64,000 nucleotides of DNA from Fictibacillus phosphorivorans (GTDB lineage: Bacteria; Bacillota; Bacilli; Bacillales; Fictibacillaceae). Below, piece by piece: positions 1 through 8,249 of the stretch. The stretch's first letter is position 1. Every line of letters starts with the position of its first letter. The DNA lies in assembly GCF_007673525.1 (NCBI RefSeq), contig NZ_VDZU01000001.1, positions 2,242,177 through 2,306,176 of the forward strand. The letters run 5' to 3'. The notes beneath the pieces were generated by a model that saw only the letters and a list, made by a program, of their open reading frames with translations, was not told the DNA's origin and made no database searches. The translations under genes and the position numbers were made by a program.

Positions 1-2
1 TA

Positions 3-119
3 GAGAACCATACTTTTTTCATTGAGCAAGAAGATGAATGGTTCTTTGACGGAAATGATCTAACTGTTTCCATTACGGATGGAGAAATCAAATACGATTT
101 TAACGAGAACAAAAATTAG
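3..119 (+). CDS. 3' end of an unidentified gene (partial)
   Basis: An open frame enters from the left edge and stops at TAG 117-119. The 38 visible residues are acidic and aromatic-rich (for example EQEDEWFFDG) and end in KNKN-like polar residues. It converges tail to tail with yneQ, whose stop lies 2 bp away. No domain can be named from this fragment, and the start lies outside the window. It could be a chance frame, but the absence of stops and the coding-like composition favour a real C-terminus. Confidence 0.45.
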   Translation, partial: ENHTFFIEQEDEWFFDGNDLTVSITDGEIKYDFNENKN

Positions 120-120
120 A

Positions 121-417
121 CTATAAGAACTTTTGAAGTTCTCCAATTCTTCCTTCACTTTTCATGATCTCTACTTGCTTATCCCCAATAAGGTCGAAAT
201 GGGGGTAAGCATCTCGTTCATGAATCCACTCTTCTTTTAAACCGTAAGTTCTTCCCCACTCTGATAATTTTTTTCGATCGTTACAGCCTACTTTTGTTAC
301 ACTCTTAGCTGTTGGAAATCGCGGATCATACCAAAAATGGGTGAGGAATGCGATGTGTCCTGCCTCAACTTCACCTTTCCATCTCTTTAAGTCAGCTCGT
401 TTTATTCCGAATGCCAT
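121..417 (-). CDS. yneQ: YneQ-like conserved hypothetical protein
   Basis: A 98-residue protein that I match by synteny and length to B. subtilis YneQ; its function is unknown. The N-terminus is basic (GIKRADLKRWKGEVE) and the middle is rich in aromatic residues (HFWYDPRFP). There is no signal peptide or membrane segment. Its ATG overlaps the stop of yneP by one base (TAATG arrangement), so the two are almost certainly translated from one message by coupling, with only a weak Shine-Dalgarno of its own. The assignment rests on neighbourhood more than on recognised motifs. Confidence 0.7.
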   Translation of the reverse strand: MAFGIKRADLKRWKGEVEAGHIAFLTHFWYDPRFPTAKSVTKVGCNDRKKLSEWGRTYGLKEEWIHERDAYPHFDLIGDKQVEIMKSEGRIGELQKFL

Positions 418-839
418 TATTTTGATGAGCTCATTTCTAGGTAAGCTTCATGCCAATCAGGAAAATATTTTTTAATTGAGATCGGCCGAAAATTTTCTTT
501 TTTCACACAAACATGAGTGGATTCGCCTGTAACACATAATTCGTTTTCGTCATTAAAGATCTCATAATAATAAATAACTTTGATCCCTGAATATTCTTTT
601 ACGGCTGTTTTAATGTGAGCCTTTTGTCCATAAGTTAATGGTTTTTTATAGGACGCTTGAATGTCTGTTACAGGAGAAAGTATACCTTCTCTTTCCATGT
701 CTGCATATTTAAAGCCTAAATGTTCGATCAGCTTTGTTCTACCGATTTCAAACCATACTAAATAGTTTGCATGATAGACGACACCCATCTGATCTGTTTC
801 TGCATATCTAACATCAACGCTGCTCTCAACAAATTTCAT
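417..839 (-). CDS. yneP: Acyl-CoA thioesterase, 4-hydroxybenzoyl-CoA thioesterase-type hotdog fold (YneP)
   Basis: A 140-residue single-domain hotdog-fold protein. The family signature is at residues 12-30: YAETDQMGVVYHANYLVWFE, with the catalytic-type Asp16 and the Y-H-A-N-Y block that packs on the long central helix. Family members hydrolyse acyl-CoA thioesters; the substrate cannot be read from sequence. It is cytoplasmic, with no signal. A GAAGGGA Shine-Dalgarno lies about 12 nt upstream of the ATG. It is translationally coupled to yneQ downstream, as in the B. subtilis yneP-yneQ pair. Confidence 0.88.
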   Translation of the reverse strand: MKFVESSVDVRYAETDQMGVVYHANYLVWFEIGRTKLIEHLGFKYADMEREGILSPVTDIQASYKKPLTYGQKAHIKTAVKEYSGIKVIYYYEIFNDENELCVTGESTHVCVKKENFRPISIKKYFPDWHEAYLEMSSSK

Positions 840-895
840 ATATCATCTGTTTCCCTTCGTGTTGTCTTTTCTTAACACTTTAGTAGAAATTCAAA

Positions 896-925
896 AAAAA
901 GACCAGCAATATGCTGGTCTTTCTC
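896..925 (-). terminator. Terminator downstream of tlp
   Basis: A hairpin (AAGACCAGCA / TGCTGGTCTT with an AT loop) sits directly after the tlp stop. On the minus strand it is followed by a run of T. It separates tlp from yneP. Confidence 0.8.
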
Positions 926-1162
926 TTATTGTAGGTCGTTACCTTCTCTATAAGCCTTTTCTTCTTGAATCTCATTTTGAAACTGCTCAATGGATTCTTG
1001 TCTATGTTGATTCTTCTCTTTGATCTGCTCTTTTTGGCTTGCTGTCAATTCAGTGTTAGCCGCAGTCTGGTTAGCTTCTGAGATGTTCTGTTCTGTGTTT
1101 TGTACCATTTGTTCTAATCGTTCAACATTATTGCTTCGATCGTCTCGGTTTGGTTTGTTCAT
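926..1162 (-). CDS. tlp: Small acid-soluble spore protein Tlp (thioredoxin-like)
   Basis: A 78-residue, highly charged, Gln/Asn/Glu-rich protein with the Tlp-family N-terminus NKPNRDDRSNNVERLQ-like and no cysteine. In B. subtilis Tlp is made in the forespore and is a minor spore-core protein. The sequence predicts a mostly helical, hydrophilic chain. A strong Shine-Dalgarno (AAAGGAG) lies 7 nt before the ATG. In B. subtilis tlp follows sspN in one operon; here another gene (1232-1741) stands between them. Confidence 0.9.
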   Translation of the reverse strand: MNKPNRDDRSNNVERLEQMVQNTEQNISEANQTAANTELTASQKEQIKEKNQHRQESIEQFQNEIQEEKAYREGNDLQ

Positions 1163-1231
1163 GATGATTCTCCTTTTTTTAAAAAAGTTCGTACCATCTT
1201 AGTCTGTACAAGTAACCGATTGAATTATTCT

Positions 1232-1741
1232 TTAGTTTTTTTGCAATAGAATAGGACTCATGTTTTGAACGCTGAATTGACATAGGTCAGTGAGATATTT
1301 CCAATATTCTACTACACTGTCGTCTTCTAGATTCTTCATCGTGATCTCTAGCCAAGCTAATTCTTCGGCAAGCCTGATCGATGAACCAATCCAGTATTTT
1401 TTGTTTTTCACAGTAATCTGAAACGGTTCTTCAAATCGAAAAGGAAGATAGAACCCTTCTGTGTTCGGATGCAGGATAATATGCTGATAGACGGTTCCTT
1501 TTGTAAGCTTGGCATAGAACAAAAATACCCCATCGTTCTTTGCTGCCGCTTTCTTTAACTTTTCAAGCGTTTCAACATTTCCTAGTTCCATCGTTGTAAT
1601 TTCTTTATCCCAGTTCAACTCTTCACGAAAAGGAACTAGATGCCCCAATCTCTGCATTTCAATCTCTAATTGACGATATAAATAATCCTGATCATCTTTG
1701 TTATGTGATACAGGTAATGGTTTGACAGATGCCGTAATCAA
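1232..1741 (-). CDS. Hypothetical protein between sspN and tlp
   Basis: I do not recognise this 169-residue protein. I start it at a TTG (1741) because AGGAGGGG lies 5 nt upstream; a longer version from an ATG at 1774 has no ribosome site. The chain is soluble, with alternating hydrophobic stretches (GVFLFYAKL, YQHIILHP, FYLPFRF) that look like a mixed alpha/beta domain, and a C-terminal helical part containing two Trp-Leu/Trp-Lys pairs. There is no signal peptide. It lies in the same direction as sspN and tlp and interrupts the B. subtilis sspN-tlp arrangement, so a sporulation link is possible but unproven. Confidence 0.7.
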   Translation of the reverse strand: MITASVKPLPVSHNKDDQDYLYRQLEIEMQRLGHLVPFREELNWDKEITTMELGNVETLEKLKKAAAKNDGVFLFYAKLTKGTVYQHIILHPNTEGFYLPFRFEEPFQITVKNKKYWIGSSIRLAEELAWLEITMKNLEDDSVVEYWKYLTDLCQFSVQNMSPILLQKN

Positions 1742-1848
1742 ACGTACCCCTCCTAATTCTTTCACTACATACACTTTTTCGACAAAATCTTTCGTATATG
1801 GGAGTCAAAAGAAAAAATTATGGAGAGGTATTTTTTAGAAAGTAAGTG

Positions 1849-1992
1849 TTATTTCCCTTTAGGTGGTACATAATCTGCATGATCGTGCGATTTATTAGCC
1901 ATCTTTTTTCCATTATTGCTGTTGCTCTCACGTGGCTGAGTGCCGATATGATTTGGAACGAAATCTTCCGGAAAGCGTTTTGGATTACTCAA
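1849..1992 (-). CDS. sspN: Small acid-soluble spore protein N
   Basis: A 47-residue protein starting at TTG 1992, chosen because AAGGAGGT lies 8 nt upstream and because the resulting N-terminus SNPKRF fits SspN length (about 48 residues). The family block FVPNHIGTQPRE is followed by a polar, Gly/Asn/Lys-rich tail ending PPKGK. Minor SASPs of this type are made in the forespore and reside in the spore core. A longer ATG-started frame would add a basic leader (VKRRRKEVG) that is just the ribosome-binding region translated. Confidence 0.85.
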   Translation of the reverse strand: MSNPKRFPEDFVPNHIGTQPRESNSNNGKKMANKSHDHADYVPPKGK

Positions 1993-2136
1993 AGGTCCTA
2001 CCTCCTTTCGTCTTCTTTTTACTTTTCCATTAATCAAAATCAACTATTCATCAGTAAACTGGCAATTATTTTTTAATGTCTGATTATTTCGATTTCATCT
2101 TGGTTATATTGATATTATCCCAATGAAGAGGTGTCA

Positions 2137-2268
2137 ATGATGAGGAAAAACAGAAAAATGAACTTCAAAGAACTCGTGAGTGAGAACAAAAGGCAACTTC
2201 TGAAAGATGAGTCGTACATTGAACAACTTGAGATCAAACTTGACGAAAAACATATGAAGAAAGCATAA
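2137..2268 (+). CDS. FbpB/FbpC-like small basic protein (Fur-regulated basic protein family)
   Basis: A 43-residue ORF with RBS GAAGAGGTG just upstream; two consecutive ATG codons give alternative starts at 2137 or 2140. The sequence RKNRKMNFKELVSENKRQLL followed by a short acidic/basic helix resembles the FbpB-type small proteins, which in B. subtilis accompany the Fur-controlled sRNA FsrA. Aconitase is a target of that iron-sparing response, so its position directly convergent with acnA is notable. I saw only a weak Fur-box-like sequence upstream (around 2108-2120) and do not call it. Confidence 0.6.
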   Translation: MMRKNRKMNFKELVSENKRQLLKDESYIEQLEIKLDEKHMKKA

Positions 2269-2269
2269 A

Positions 2270-2310
2270 AAAATCCTTTGCCTAAAACGAATTGGCAAAG
2301 GATTTTTTTA
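2270..2310. terminator. Bidirectional terminator between fbpB-like gene and acnA
   Basis: An 11-bp perfect stem (AATCCTTTGCC / GGCAAAGGATT) is flanked by A-run and T-run, so it can end transcription from both converging genes. Confidence 0.88.
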
Positions 2311-5037
2311 TTAGTTTTGAGTTTGAGAAGAATGAGCAAGCTTGTTACGAAGTACCATTGGAAGGATACCACCATGACGATAGTATTCAATTTCAACTTC
2401 GCTGTCAAAACGAGCTACAACTTCAAATGTTTTCTCCGTTCCATCTTCAAAAACAGCTGTAACTTGAACAAGATCACGCGGTTTAACCGTTTCATCAACG
2501 GAAACTGTGAATGATTCTTTTCCTGTAAGTCCAAACGTCTCAGCATTCTCACCATCTTTGAATTGAAGAGGCAGTACACCCATCAACACAAGGTTTGAAC
2601 GGTGGATACGCTCGAAGCTTTCAGCAAGTACAGTTTGAATTCCTAGTAATGTAGTACCTTTTGCTGCCCAGTCACGAGAAGATCCCATACCGTAATCTTT
2701 TCCTGCGATTACCATGAGGCCCGTACCGTTCTCTTTGTATTTCATCGCAGCATCATAGATGCTCATCACTTGGTTAGTTGGCCAGAAAGTAGTCCATCCA
2801 CCTTCAGTACCAGGAGCAACCGCGTTACGAATACGAATATTGGCGAAAGTACCACGCATCATTACTTCATGGTTACCACGACGAGAGCCGTAAGAGTTAA
2901 AGTCGCGTGGCTCTACACCGTTTTGAATCAAGTATCTGCCTGCAGGAGTATCTTTTCCGATCGCACCAGCTGGAGAAATGTGGTCAGTTGTAACAGAATC
3001 CCCGAATTTAGCGATAAGCTTTAGATCTTTAAGAGGTTGGATCTCTTTAAGTTCTGCAGAAAGCTCTTCAAAGAATGGAGGGTTTTGAATGTATGTTGAT
3101 GATGTATCAAACCCATATAATTGGTCAGCTGAAGTCTTCAGTTCGTTCCAACGTTCGTTCTCATCAAATACACGCTCGTATTCCTTCTTGAACAATTCTG
3201 GAGTTACTGCTTTCTTCATCGCTTCATTAATCTCTTCTGTTGAAGGCCAGATATCTTTAAAGTAAACTTCGTTACCCTCTTTGTCTGTTCCGAAAGAATC
3301 AGATTGAAGGTTGAAATCTACAGTTCCAGCTAGTGCATACGCTACTACTAACGGTGGAGAAGCTAAGTAGTTGGCTTTTACAAGCGGGTGGATACGTCCT
3401 TCAAAGTTTCTGTTTCCTGAAAGTACTGATGTTACAGTTAGATCGTTCTTAGAGATCGCATTTTCAACTTCAAGCGCCAAAGGACCTGAGTTACCGATAC
3501 ATGTTGTACAACCGTAACCAACAAGGTTGAACCCTAACTGATCCATATAGCTCATTAAGCCTGCTTCTTCTAAATAACGTGTAACAACTTTAGATCCTGG
3601 TGCTAAAGATGTTTTTACATAGCCAGGAACTTTTAAGCCTTTTTCAATCGCTTTCTTAGCAACTAATCCAGCTCCTAACATTACGTATGGGTTAGAAGTA
3701 TTCGTACAGCTTGTAATTGCAGCGATTGCAACTGCACCAGTCTTCATCGTAGAAGTTTCGTTGTTCGAATGCTTCACGGTAACTTCTTTGTTGATCTCAT
3801 CAGCTGTTAACCCGAACCCGGCATTTCCTTGTGGAGCTACAAGCGCTTTATTGAAGCTGTCTTTCATTTGTGATAAAGGAATCAAATCTTGTGGGCGTTT
3901 TGGTCCTGACAAGTTTGGCTCAATTTCAGAAAGATTGATTTCAACAACGTCTGTAAATTCAGGATCAGCATCTCCTGCTGTGTAGAACAATCCGTTTGCT
4001 TTGCAATACGCTTCTACAAGCTGGATTTGCTCTTCTGTTCTACCTGTTAAGCGAAGGTAGTTTAAAGCTTCTTCGTCAACTGGGAAGAAACCACAAGTCG
4101 CCCCATATTCAGGAGCCATATTTGAAACTGTCGCACGGTCTGCAAGCGGCATATCAGCAAGTCCTGGACCGAAGAACTCGACGAACTTCCCTACTACTTT
4201 CTTTTCACGCAATACTTGCGTTACTTTGAGTGCAAGGTCTGTTGCAGTCGTTCCGTTTGGAAGCGTTCCAGTTAATTTAACACCGATTACTTCTGGAACT
4301 GGGAAGTAAGAAGGCTGTCCTAACATGCCTGCTTCTGCTTCAATTCCACCAACACCCCAGCCTAATACTCCAAGACCATTGATCATTGTTGTATGAGAAT
4401 CTGTACCTACTAATGAATCAGGGTAAGCAATAGTTTCACCTTCAGATTCACTCGTAAGAACTACAGGCGCTAAGTACTCTAAGTTAACTTGGTGGACAAT
4501 ACCTGTCGCAGGAGGAACTGCACGGTAGTTATCAAACGCAGATTGAGCCCAGCTCAAAAGTTTGTAACGCTCTTCATTTCGAGCAAATTCAAGGTTCATG
4601 TTGAAAGCAAGTGAATCTTGAGTACCTGCTTTATCAACTTGTACAGAATGGTCAACTACAAGATCAACTGGAATTTCAGGGTTGATCTGAGAAGGGTCTC
4701 CACCCATATCCTTCATGGCTTTACGAAGAGAAGCTAGATCAACAACAGCAGGCACTCCTGTAAAATCCTGAAGAATAACACGTGAAGGCTTAAAAGGAAC
4801 ATCGATATCTCTTAGCTCACTCGTGCCCCACTTTGCAAGATTTTCAACATGTTCTTTGTTGATTACTTTTCCATCAAATTGTCTTAATACAGATTCCAAT
4901 AATACTTTTACAGAGTAGGGTAATTTTGATACGTTACCAATTCCCGCTTCTTCTAACGCTCCTAAACGGTAATAGCTATATTCCTTACCGTTCACATCAA
5001 AAGTAGAACGGGCATTAAATACATCATTTCTTTTCAT
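2311..5037 (-). CDS. acnA: Aconitate hydratase A (aconitase)
   Basis: A 908-residue TCA-cycle enzyme that interconverts citrate and isocitrate using a [4Fe-4S] cluster. The cluster ligands are seen in [11 protein letters not shown] (about residue 440) and [11 protein letters not shown] (about 505). The C-terminal swivel domain carries [25 protein letters not shown] and [13 protein letters not shown]. The start at 5037 is preferred over an upstream in-frame start because GAAGGGAGAG lies just before it and because Gram-positive AcnA begins MKRND-like. Gram-positive aconitase also acts as an iron-regulated RNA-binding protein. Regulation is suggested by an ATAA-N7-TTAT dyad upstream. Confidence 0.97.
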   Translation of the reverse strand: MKRNDVFNARSTFDVNGKEYSYYRLGALEEAGIGNVSKLPYSVKVLLESVLRQFDGKVINKEHVENLAKWGTSELRDIDVPFKPSRVILQDFTGVPAVVDLASLRKAMKDMGGDPSQINPEIPVDLVVDHSVQVDKAGTQDSLAFNMNLEFARNEERYKLLSWAQSAFDNYRAVPPATGIVHQVNLEYLAPVVLTSESEGETIAYPDSLVGTDSHTTMINGLGVLGWGVGGIEAEAGMLGQPSYFPVPEVIGVKLTGTLPNGTTATDLALKVTQVLREKKVVGKFVEFFGPGLADMPLADRATVSNMAPEYGATCGFFPVDEEALNYLRLTGRTEEQIQLVEAYCKANGLFYTAGDADPEFTDVVEINLSEIEPNLSGPKRPQDLIPLSQMKDSFNKALVAPQGNAGFGLTADEINKEVTVKHSNNETSTMKTGAVAIAAITSCTNTSNPYVMLGAGLVAKKAIEKGLKVPGYVKTSLAPGSKVVTRYLEEAGLMSYMDQLGFNLVGYGCTTCIGNSGPLALEVENAISKNDLTVTSVLSGNRNFEGRIHPLVKANYLASPPLVVAYALAGTVDFNLQSDSFGTDKEGNEVYFKDIWPSTEEINEAMKKAVTPELFKKEYERVFDENERWNELKTSADQLYGFDTSSTYIQNPPFFEELSAELKEIQPLKDLKLIAKFGDSVTTDHISPAGAIGKDTPAGRYLIQNGVEPRDFNSYGSRRGNHEVMMRGTFANIRIRNAVAPGTEGGWTTFWPTNQVMSIYDAAMKYKENGTGLMVIAGKDYGMGSSRDWAAKGTTLLGIQTVLAESFERIHRSNLVLMGVLPLQFKDGENAETFGLTGKESFTVSVDETVKPRDLVQVTAVFEDGTEKTFEVVARFDSEVEIEYYRHGGILPMVLRNKLAHSSQTQN

Positions 5038-5198
5038 GTTCCACTCTCTCCCTTCACTAACAATCATACACGATTATGAGAAAAATTGTCGAAAAAATGT
5101 GTTCAATTTCAGAGTCATTTACACAAAATCTTTTTTTCCCTCTATTATCATACGTAAAACCCTTTCATAAGTAAAATAGTTAATGGTTATCAATCGAC

Positions 5199-5213
5199 AT
5201 AAGTTTTTCTTAT
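5199..5213. promoter_or_regulatory. CcpC-type dyad upstream of acnA
   Basis: The sequence ATAAGTTTTTCTTAT fits the ATAA-N7-TTAT dyad recognised by CcpC, the LysR-type citrate-responsive repressor of citB and citZ in B. subtilis. It lies about 160 bp upstream of the acnA start, between acnA and the divergent DUF378 gene. CcpC itself is not in the window, so this is inference from motif and target gene. Confidence 0.5.
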
Positions 5214-5319
5214 GGTATAAATATCACCAGTATCTTCCTGCTTGCATATAGTAAATTACGTAATACTTCTTTTTGTTTTCCCATAATTACCACGCTTAAA
5301 AAGATCGGAGGGAAACAGG

Positions 5320-5508
5320 ATGGAATGGTTAAAAAAACTTGCCGCTTTACTCGTGTTGATCGGAGCATTGAACTGGGGAGCAATCGGTCTTTTTGATTTT
5401 AACGTTGTGACAGAAATTTTTGGAAGCGCTACCACTGTTACAAAAGTTTTATACAGTTTGATCGGCCTTTCTGGTGTCTGGCTGTTACTCAGTAAATATA
5501 AATCTTGA
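5320..5508 (+). CDS. DUF378 family small membrane protein
   Basis: A 62-residue protein with two predicted membrane helices (LAALLVLIGALNWGAIGLF and the C-terminal VLYSLIGLSGVWLLL). The LNWGAIGLF motif is typical of the DUF378 family, whose function is unknown. GGAGG lies 9 nt before the ATG. It is transcribed divergently from acnA and followed by a strong terminator, so it is likely a single-gene unit. Confidence 0.88.
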   Translation: MEWLKKLAALLVLIGALNWGAIGLFDFNVVTEIFGSATTVTKVLYSLIGLSGVWLLLSKYKS

Positions 5509-5514
5509 ACGTAA

Positions 5515-5550
5515 AGAAGCACTCCTTTTTTTGGAGTGCTTCTTCTTTTT
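5515..5550 (+). terminator. Terminator of the DUF378 gene
   Basis: Stem AGAAGCACTCC / GGAGTGCTTCT followed by TCTTTTT. It ends the unit just before sspO. Confidence 0.88.
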
Positions 5551-5589
5551 GATATTGCACAAACTAAATGTAACGGAGGTGACAAACAA

Positions 5590-5760
5590 ATGGGAAGAAA
5601 TAAAGCAAATCACTCGCGTCCTGGAATGAATGCAGCAAAAGCTCAAGGTAAGGGAGCTGGATATGAGACAGAATTCGGTAATGAGGCATTATCCTTACCT
5701 AATGAAAAGTTAAGTGAAGCTGAGCGTCAAAACAATAAGAAAACGAAGAAAAGACATTAA
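5590..5760 (+). CDS. sspO: Small acid-soluble spore protein O
   Basis: A 56-residue SASP. The start ATG 5590 follows GGAGGTG by 9 nt. The N-terminal block [19 protein letters not shown] and the C-terminal [11 protein letters not shown] are the SspO (CotK) hallmarks; a short acidic insertion separates them. In B. subtilis sspO and sspP form one forespore operon upstream of citB. Here the two are separated by a minus-strand gene and a dispersed repeat, so the operon seems split. Confidence 0.92.
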   Translation: MGRNKANHSRPGMNAAKAQGKGAGYETEFGNEALSLPNEKLSEAERQNNKKTKKRH

Positions 5761-6014
5761 GGTTTTGGAAACTGACTTTGAAGTTGTTGCAGCTCATTTA
5801 GAAAGCTCTCTAACTGAGGCTGTTGATGTTCAGAAGCTGTTTCCATTGCGTTCTGTATTTGTTGACAAGCCTTTTCGTTTTCGGTCATAAAATGAGAATA
5901 AAAAACACCATATTCACTATTTGACGCGTCCAATGTTTTTGAGATATCCATTGCATGGTGATAACCTTGCTCAGCAGCTTGATATGCTTGTTGCTTGTTT
6001 TTATGATAGGGCAT
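5757..6014 (-). CDS. Hypothetical helical protein
   Basis: An unrecognised 85-residue protein. The start at 6014 is set by AAAGGATGG 6 nt upstream; an in-frame ATG at 6023 overlaps that site and is unlikely. The sequence is rich in Gln, Glu, Ala and His with regularly spaced hydrophobics ([38 protein letters not shown]), consistent with three amphipathic helices. There are no cysteines and no signal. Its stop overlaps the end of sspO by 4 bp, tail to tail, with no terminator between them. Confidence 0.65.
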   Translation of the reverse strand: MPYHKNKQQAYQAAEQGYHHAMDISKTLDASNSEYGVFYSHFMTENEKACQQIQNAMETASEHQQPQLESFLNELQQLQSQFPKP

Positions 6015-6126
6015 AATTACCATCCTTTGTTTTGATATACCTTTAACGTTCCAATATTATCTAGAATTATTCAATAAATCACTTTCAATTGTCGATTTAG
6101 GTGTCCATAAAAAGACATCATTGATA

Positions 6127-6257
6127 AGTTGGTTGGAGTGTAAGGTGTGAGACTCCTGGGGGATCAGTGGGACAGGTGAGACACCTAAGGGCGCATAGCG
6201 CCGAGGTGGCTCACCGCCCGCCCCCCGGAAAGCGAGCACCTGAAGCGGAAATCAACT
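6127..6257 (+). repeat. Dispersed palindromic repeat, copy 1
   Basis: A GC-rich element unlike its AT-rich flanks. It begins GTTGGTTGGAGTG and ends GCGGAAATCAAC. Inside is a long hairpin: GGTGAGACACCT pairs with AGGTGGCTCACC (11 of 12), capped by GGCGC-ATA-GCGCC. A second, diverged copy in opposite orientation lies at 56114-56229. From memory, elements with the AAAGCGAGC...GCGGAAATCAAC end occur between genes in many Bacillus genomes. It lies between sspO and sspP. Confidence 0.8.
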
Positions 6258-6296
6258 GCTTTCAAAGCAAGCAAGATAGAAAATGGAGGCTTTATT

Positions 6297-6437
6297 ATGG
6301 GAGAGCATAATACGTTTAAAGATATTCGAAAGAACGCTCCTAAAGGAGAGAACCCTGGACAACCAGCTCCTATGAGTGGTTCTAAAAAAGTAAAGCAACG
6401 TAATCATACGGGACAAAACCGTGGAGAAGGCAGTTAA
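6297..6437 (+). CDS. sspP: Small acid-soluble spore protein P
   Basis: A 46-residue SASP starting at ATG 6297 after AATGGAGG. The central [20 protein letters not shown] followed by a basic, Asn/Gln/Gly-rich tail ([13 protein letters not shown]) is the SspP signature. It is a minor spore-core protein. It is followed directly by a strong bidirectional terminator shared with selA and marks the left border of the selenium gene cluster. Confidence 0.9.
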   Translation: MGEHNTFKDIRKNAPKGENPGQPAPMSGSKKVKQRNHTGQNRGEGS

Positions 6438-6452
6438 ATAAAATAAAACAAC

Positions 6453-6487
6453 AACAGGGACCGACAGATAATCTGTCAGTCCCTGTT
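6453..6487. terminator. Bidirectional terminator between sspP and selA
   Basis: A long stem (AACAGGGA, then GACAGAT / ATCTGTC, then TCCCTGTT) ends two bases before the selA stop. It can serve both converging genes. Confidence 0.88.
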
Positions 6488-6488
6488 C

Positions 6489-7868
6489 TTAATCGATCGA
6501 ACGTATTGCATCTTCAACCGTCAAAAGCTCATCATCGGAAATCGTTCTAAGATCGAGAAGAACTTCTTCACCTTTGATCCTCACGATAATGGGGGTGCGA
6601 TAGTTCCGAAAAGCTCTTGCTAGGTAATCTGCTCCTTTAAAGTGTTTAAGTCCTAAACAAAAAGTTGGCAACTTCACATCCGGCATTGTTCCTCCCCCAA
6701 CTTGAGAGAATTCTTCTATAATTCGGATATGCAAAGAAGAATGCTCTTCCACTTTTCTTTTTAGTCGCCATACGACTTCTCTGATCTCTTCAGGAGTTTT
6801 CAAAATATCTCTGACCGTAGGGATTTCTTTATATTCTTCATTCATATACGACCGCAACGTTTCGTTTAATGCAGCAATCGTAAATTTATCCACTCTTAAA
6901 ACACGAGCTAGCTGATGCTTTTTCAATATATCGATGATCTTTTTCTTACCTGCAATTATTCCAGCTTGTGGGCCGCCTAAAAGTTTATCTCCGCTAAAAG
7001 ACACTATATCTAATCCATTATTAATAACGGAGGAGATCAATGGTTCATCACCGATTCCTTCAGACTGAAAAGGATAGAGAGCCCCACTTCCAAGATCTTC
7101 GTATATTATCAGCTCTTGATGATCCTTCTTCAACTGAATCAACTCACTTGAAGGAACTTCTTTCGTGAACCCTATCACCTTAAAATTACTTGTATGAACC
7201 TTCATGATCATACCAGTTTCATCATTCAGCGCTCTTTCATAATCAAAGAGATGCGTTTTATTCGTCGTTCCAACCTCACGGAGTTTCGCTCCACTTTCTT
7301 CCATAATAGAAGAGACACGAAATGAGCCTCCTATTTCAACCAGTTCACCTCTTGACACGATGACTTCTTTGTTTTTAGCTAGCGCTTTAAGGATCAAGTA
7401 AACGGCTGCAGCATTATTGTTCACGACCATCGCTGCTTCTGCACCTGTCACTTGTTTAATTAGATTCTCTGTCAGGTCATGCCTGGAACCTCTTTTTCCT
7501 GCTTCCAAATTATATTCTAAATTAGAGTACATTCTTGCTGTTTCACTCATCCGTTCTACACTTTTCTCGCTGAGTCTGGAACGTCCTAGATTTGTATGTA
7601 TAACGATTCCACTGGCATTAATCAAGGAGCGGATCTGATCAGTGGGATGAGTTAAGTTAGACTTTGCAGAATTTTTGACGAGTGACCTCATATCAGTTTT
7701 CAAGTCAATAGCATGGCGGTCGTTAAGAATAGTCTTCCGCCAATGTTTGATCGCATCTTGAACCGCTCTTGTTATTTCCTTTTCCGGTTTGCCACTCACT
7801 TCAGAACTGATATCTTTTACTACCTCATGCACTGCAGGTAGCTGCCTTAATAGATCAGATTTTGACAA
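6489..7868 (-). CDS. selA: L-seryl-tRNA(Sec) selenium transferase
   Basis: A 459-residue PLP enzyme that converts seryl-tRNA(Sec) to selenocysteyl-tRNA(Sec) using selenophosphate. The PLP lysine is K295 in SFSGDKLLGGPQAG; the cofactor-binding NNNAAAV is at 150-156 and RGSRHD at 126-131. The length is normal for full SelA, and the N-terminal tRNA-binding domain is present. The start is TTG 7868 with AAGGAGGAG 7 nt upstream; no in-frame ATG is closer. It lies downstream of the SelW-like selenoprotein gene with a 51-bp gap and most likely shares its promoter. Confidence 0.97.
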   Translation of the reverse strand: MSKSDLLRQLPAVHEVVKDISSEVSGKPEKEITRAVQDAIKHWRKTILNDRHAIDLKTDMRSLVKNSAKSNLTHPTDQIRSLINASGIVIHTNLGRSRLSEKSVERMSETARMYSNLEYNLEAGKRGSRHDLTENLIKQVTGAEAAMVVNNNAAAVYLILKALAKNKEVIVSRGELVEIGGSFRVSSIMEESGAKLREVGTTNKTHLFDYERALNDETGMIMKVHTSNFKVIGFTKEVPSSELIQLKKDHQELIIYEDLGSGALYPFQSEGIGDEPLISSVINNGLDIVSFSGDKLLGGPQAGIIAGKKKIIDILKKHQLARVLRVDKFTIAALNETLRSYMNEEYKEIPTVRDILKTPEEIREVVWRLKRKVEEHSSLHIRIIEEFSQVGGGTMPDVKLPTFCLGLKHFKGADYLARAFRNYRTPIIVRIKGEEVLLDLRTISDDELLTVEDAIRSID

Positions 7869-7919
7869 AATGAAGCTCCTCCTTAAGGGTATAACGATCC
7901 CTTAGGGAGGGCATCGTTT

Positions 7920-8156
7920 TTAAGCCATTAATTTTTCTAAATGTTGTACGATCAGATCATGATCCGGAAATTCTCCGGTCTCTTTTTTCGAATAAATCTT
8001 TTCGCCATTGACGTTTACTTCAAACACTCCCCCAGAGCTAGGGATCAGTTCGAGAGATAAAATTTTAGAACGAAAATGGTTGAACAGGTCCTCCGCGAGA
8101 CTCGCGGCTTTTGGTGCAAAGTTTCACATCATGCAGAATTCAATGGATACTTTCAT
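7920..8156 (-). CDS. SelW/SelT/SelH (Rdx) family selenoprotein, Sec by UGA readthrough
   Basis: A 78-residue protein if UGA at 8126-8124 is read as selenocysteine (residue 11). The N-terminus MKVSIEFCMM-Sec-NFAPK gives a Cys-x-x-Sec redox motif after a first beta strand, as in thioredoxin-fold Rdx proteins. The rest fits the family: a helix (AASLAEDLFNHF), LELIPSSGGVFEV, and the C-terminal KETGEFPDHD. AAGGAGG lies 7 nt before ATG 8156. A perfect 6-bp hairpin 16 nt after the UGA is a good SECIS candidate. It sits between selA and selD. Such proteins are thought to be thiol or selenol redox proteins of unknown partner. A simple ORF caller would miss or split this gene. Confidence 0.9.
8093..8126 (-). 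promoter_or_regulatory. Candidate bacterial SECIS element in the SelW-like gene
   Basis: UGA (8126-8124) is followed after 16 nt by CCGCGA-GUC-UCGCGG (8107-8093), a perfect 6-bp stem with a GUC loop. Bacterial SelB binds a short hairpin just 3' of the UGA with a G/U-containing loop; position and size fit. No folding program was run. Confidence 0.65.
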
Positions 8157-8180
8157 TTTTCATCCTCCTTTTTTAAGACT

Positions 8181-8209
8181 ATTTTAGTATATCCTTAGGC
8201 ATTTCACAA
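8181..8209 (-). promoter_or_regulatory. Candidate promoter of the selW-selA unit
   Basis: On the minus strand TTGTGA (8209-8204), a 17-nt spacer and TAAAAT (8186-8181) match a sigma-A promoter, 25 bp before the SelW-like start. The 93-bp gap also has to hold the selD promoter in the opposite direction. Confidence 0.45.
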
Positions 8210-8249
8210 AAATAATGTTTATACTAACAAAAGGAGGTGTCGTTTCATT

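Noticed and set aside
2041..2136. Fur box before the FbpB-like gene
   Set aside because: The best candidate near TTGATATTATCC is too far from the 7-1-7 consensus to call.
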